From an uncultured Pelagibacteraceae bacterium (lineage in GTDB: Bacteria > Pseudomonadota > Alphaproteobacteria > Pelagibacterales > Pelagibacteraceae): 64,000 nucleotides of DNA. Every line of letters starts with the position of its first letter. Position 1 is the stretch's first letter. A program made the translations under genes and the position numbers. Of this stretch, positions 61,205-64,000 are shown piece after piece. The notes beneath the pieces were generated by a model. The model saw nothing but the letters and a program-made list of their open reading frames with translations, made no database searches and had not been told where the DNA came from. Where the stretch lies: NCBI GenBank assembly GCA_902615425.1, contig CACMPD010000003.1, positions 1 through 64,000 on the forward strand. The letters run 5' to 3'.

Positions 61205-61912
61205 TTATCCAAAATTTTGCAAAAAAGGAAATATATTAAGTAAATAATAACCTAATGCTTGTAACTGATTTGTTAATATTAATATACCGGTAATTAATAA
61301 TATTACACCACCAATTTTTGAAATTAAATTAATGTTCTTTTTGAAATTTTTTGAAAAAATTAAAAATTTTTGAATTAAATAACCCGATAAAATAAATGGT
61401 AACGCAAGACCTAAAGAATAAAATGATAAAAGTATAATACCTCTATTGATGCTCTCTTCTGTTGAGGCAAGTGCTAAGATTGATCCAAGAATAGGGCCTA
61501 TGCATGGTGTCCAACCAAAAGCAAAAGCCATACCAATCAATATTGGGCTAAAAAAATTAGTGTTACTATTTGTGTAAAGTCTTTTTTCATAATTCAAAAA
61601 TTTTAAATTTATAATTCCAATTAAATGTAAAGATAAAATACAGATTACTAATCCAGCACCAATTCTTAATTCATTTGAATTTTGTAATAACACTTGGCCT
61701 AAAAAAGTTGAAGCAGCTCCAAAAATGATAAAAACAATTGAAAAACCAATTGTAAAAAGAATGATAGGAATTAAGTTTATATTTTTTTTTTCTATTAATT
61801 CATTGAGTGAAGTACCAGAAATATAAGAGATATAACCAGGTATTAATGGTAATACACATGGGGATAAAAAACTTATCAAACCCGCGCCTAAAGCAATAAA
61901 AATTTCTAACAT
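61205..61912 (-). CDS. ccdA: Cytochrome c biogenesis protein CcdA-like
   Basis: GLISFLSPCVLPLIPGYISYISG and AFAFGWTPCIGPILGSILA. Confidence 0.92.
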   Translation of the reverse strand: MLEIFIALGAGLISFLSPCVLPLIPGYISYISGTSLNELIEKKNINLIPIILFTIGFSIVFIIFGAASTFLGQVLLQNSNELRIGAGLVICILSLHLIGIINLKFLNYEKRLYTNSNTNFFSPILIGMAFAFGWTPCIGPILGSILALASTEESINRGIILLSFYSLGLALPFILSGYLIQKFLIFSKNFKKNINLISKIGGVILLITGILILTNQLQALGYYLLNIFPFLQNFG

Positions 61913-61931
61913 CTAATAAATAAAATTTATA

Positions 61932-62780
61932 TTATTCTTTATAAGGAACAACCTGGTGTTTTTGAGTACCAAGTTTATCTATGCCTAGAACTACTTCCTC
62001 CCCACCTTTTAAAAAATGAGGTGGTTTCATGTTTTCTCCAACACCTGGGGGTGTCCCGGTGCAACAAATATCACCAGGATGTAAACTCATACACGAGCTC
62101 ATATAAGAAACTAAAGTTTTAACATCAAAAATCATTTTACTTGTATTTCCAGTTTGCATTCTTTTCCCATTTACATCTAAAAACATATTTAAATTTTGAT
62201 AGTCCGGTAATTCATCTGTAGTAACTATAAATGGACCTATTGGACCGAAAGTATCAAAACCCTTTCCTTTGTCCCAAGTTAGACCTCTATTCTTTTGAAA
62301 ATCTCTTTCACTAACATCATTAACTAGAAAAAAACCAAGAACATGGTCTAAGGCGTTTTCAATACTAACATTTGTAGCTTTTTTTCCAATTACAAAACCA
62401 ATTTCAACTTCCCAATCAGTGTGGTTAGATCCCTTAGGAACAATGATAGGATCGTTTGGTCCAGTAATACAACTAGTAAATTTTGAGAAAATAATCGGTT
62501 CTTTTGGTATCGGCAAATTTTGTTCTTCGGCATGATCTTTGAAATTTAAACCAATACCAATAAATTTTGATGGGTTAGAAACGCATGCACCTATTCTAGA
62601 ACTTGAATCAAGCTTTGGTAAACTTGAAATATCAGTTTTTTTAATTTTCTCTAATGTATCAAAATTCAATGTGTCAGGGTTTAAATCATTAATAATTGAT
62701 GACAAATCTCGGTAATTGTTTTCACTATCTATGATTGCTGGTTTTTCTTCTCCAACACTACCTATTCTACATAATTTCAT
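61932..62780 (-). CDS. Fumarylacetoacetate hydrolase family protein
   Basis: GIGLNFKDHAEEQNLPIPKEPIIFSKF, DWEVEIGFVIGK, GDICCTGTPPGVG. Confidence 0.92.
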   Translation of the reverse strand: MKLCRIGSVGEEKPAIIDSENNYRDLSSIINDLNPDTLNFDTLEKIKKTDISSLPKLDSSSRIGACVSNPSKFIGIGLNFKDHAEEQNLPIPKEPIIFSKFTSCITGPNDPIIVPKGSNHTDWEVEIGFVIGKKATNVSIENALDHVLGFFLVNDVSERDFQKNRGLTWDKGKGFDTFGPIGPFIVTTDELPDYQNLNMFLDVNGKRMQTGNTSKMIFDVKTLVSYMSSCMSLHPGDICCTGTPPGVGENMKPPHFLKGGEEVVLGIDKLGTQKHQVVPYKE

Positions 62781-62841
62781 ATTTCTCTTCCTGGACTTAA
62801 ATAATTAGCTCCTTTTGTAGTAAATGAATTTTATTCACTAG

Positions 62842-63744
62842 TCAATAATTAGTGGTTCTTGCTAATCGAGCTGCACCCCGAACACCGCTTGCATCACCAA
62901 ATTTGGGTTTTAAAAAAGTCCCCTCAAATTCACCCCCTGCTACAAATTTTTTCATTTTTTGTTTAATTTCATCTAAAAAATTTATTTCGTTAGATACCCC
63001 ACCCCCGAAAACAAACACATCTGGATCAATAATATTAACAACAGTGGCTAAAGACATAGCGAGTTGATCTTTATATTTATCAATTAATTTTTCTGCATCT
63101 AAATCAAGTTTTCTATGCATCTCAAATATCTTTTGAGCAGATAATTCCTTTTTAAACTCGTTTTTGAACGCTTTAGAAATACCTATACCCGCAACAAAGT
63201 TTTCTATTTCCCCAGCTCTTAAATTAGTTTTTTTTATTTGAACACCTTCAATACAAGCACTCGGTATTTGATTATGTCCCCATTCTCCAGTAATTCCATT
63301 AGGTCCATTGACAATTCGTTTATCTATAACTAAACCACCTCCAACACCAGATCCAAGAATTACCCCAAAAACTATTTTGTAATGTTTTCCAGAACCGTCT
63401 ATTGCTTCTGATAAAGCAAAACAGTTTGCATCATTTTCACAATAAATTTCTTTACCTATCTCACTCCGCAAATCTCTTTGTAAAGGTTTGCCATTAATCC
63501 AAAAAGAGTTAGGTGCATTCTTAACTAGTCCTGTTTGAATAGAATGAATCCCTGGATGACACACACCCACTGGTAATTCTTTACCAGCTTTACGTTCGAG
63601 TTCTATAACTATTTTTTTTATTATAGATAATGTATCTTTATAATTTTTTGGAACTTCAGTTCTTTCTCTGTGATGTTCATTACCAACATCATCTAATAAT
63701 ACATACTCTATTTTACTTGCCCCAAGATCAATACCAATCTGCAT
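62842..63744 (-). CDS. ROK-family sugar kinase
   Basis: IGIDLGASKIEYVLLDD, CENDANCFALSEA, GVILGSGVGGGLVI, GEWGHN. Confidence 0.9.
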   Translation of the reverse strand: MQIGIDLGASKIEYVLLDDVGNEHHRERTEVPKNYKDTLSIIKKIVIELERKAGKELPVGVCHPGIHSIQTGLVKNAPNSFWINGKPLQRDLRSEIGKEIYCENDANCFALSEAIDGSGKHYKIVFGVILGSGVGGGLVIDKRIVNGPNGITGEWGHNQIPSACIEGVQIKKTNLRAGEIENFVAGIGISKAFKNEFKKELSAQKIFEMHRKLDLDAEKLIDKYKDQLAMSLATVVNIIDPDVFVFGGGVSNEINFLDEIKQKMKKFVAGGEFEGTFLKPKFGDASGVRGAARLARTTNY

Positions 63745-63747
63745 ATT

Positions 63748-64000
63748 TTATCTCATTAATTTATTTATTTCTTTATTAATAAAAAGTTTTGGAATTTTAC
63801 ATGTTGTACTAAGTCTAATTGGTTTATTTGTTTTAGCAGATTGCATAGTTGATTGTATCAAGTCAAGAACATGCAAAGATACTTCTCCATTGCATCTATG
63901 TATCTTTTTTTTATCAATACAATAAGCCATTTCTGCAAGACCAACTCCTCTGTAATTAGCATTAGTAGGTGACTCATTTGCTCTAGAACTTTGCGTTCTA
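63748..64000 (-). CDS. Gfo/Idh/MocA-family oxidoreductase, partial (N-terminus beyond window)
   Basis: Reading frame stays open to the edge: RTQSSRANESPTNANYRGVGLAEMAYCIDKKKIHRCNGEVSLHVLDLIQSTMQSAKTNKPIRLST. The 60-aa ORF-track entry is only its C-terminal piece. Confidence 0.72.
   Translation of the reverse strand, partial: RTQSSRANESPTNANYRGVGLAEMAYCIDKKKIHRCNGEVSLHVLDLIQSTMQSAKTNKPIRLSTTCKIPKLFINKEINKLMR

Noticed and set aside
1-64000. CRISPR arrays, transposons or prophage genes
   Set aside because: No spaced direct repeats of CRISPR length, no transposase/integrase/capsid-like translations seen in the ORF track or intergenic regions.

Overview
The window is AT-rich, densely packed and mostly core-genome. 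Gene content and order look like a marine alphaproteobacterium of the SAR11/Pelagibacterales type; this is inferred from content, with no database search run. From left to right it contains: a NADH dehydrogenase operon (nuoA-H, minus strand, nuoH cut by the window edge); tRNA-Asp and tRNA-Val; lon, clpX, clpP and tig; tRNA-Leu; small housekeeping genes; a TRAP transporter operon (dctPQM) carrying an NCS1 permease and an SDR; a divergent operon of a GMC oxidoreductase, a frameshifted terC, an SDR and an M23 peptidase; and a sulfonate/sulfite block (xsc, suyAB, a TauE-like exporter, aprABM). These are followed by pabABC-like genes, an MFS transporter, a metC-like gene, mnmA, recX, a GT9 glycosyltransferase, amtB, hup, rseP, an ScfR/RamB-like regulator divergent from isocitrate lyase, a short surface-polysaccharide-type segment, an ABC-2 exporter, a TPP-riboswitch-preceded Na+/solute symporter (thiV-like), azoR, ccdA, an FAH-family gene, a ROK kinase and a partial Gfo/Idh/MocA gene. 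The items most worth follow-up are: (1) the TRAP + GMC + xsc + suyAB + TauE + aprABM block, including an unassigned 116-aa gene next to aprA and an unlisted 44-aa membrane ORF; (2) the TTTGTAAA repeat array between the ScfR-like regulator and aceA, with a 53-aa ORF in between; (3) a long imperfect inverted repeat just 3' of amtB; (4) the terC frameshift at a G6 run; (5) several unlisted micro-ORFs, including very basic 27-aa and 41-aa proteins. No CRISPR array, transposase, integrase or prophage was seen.
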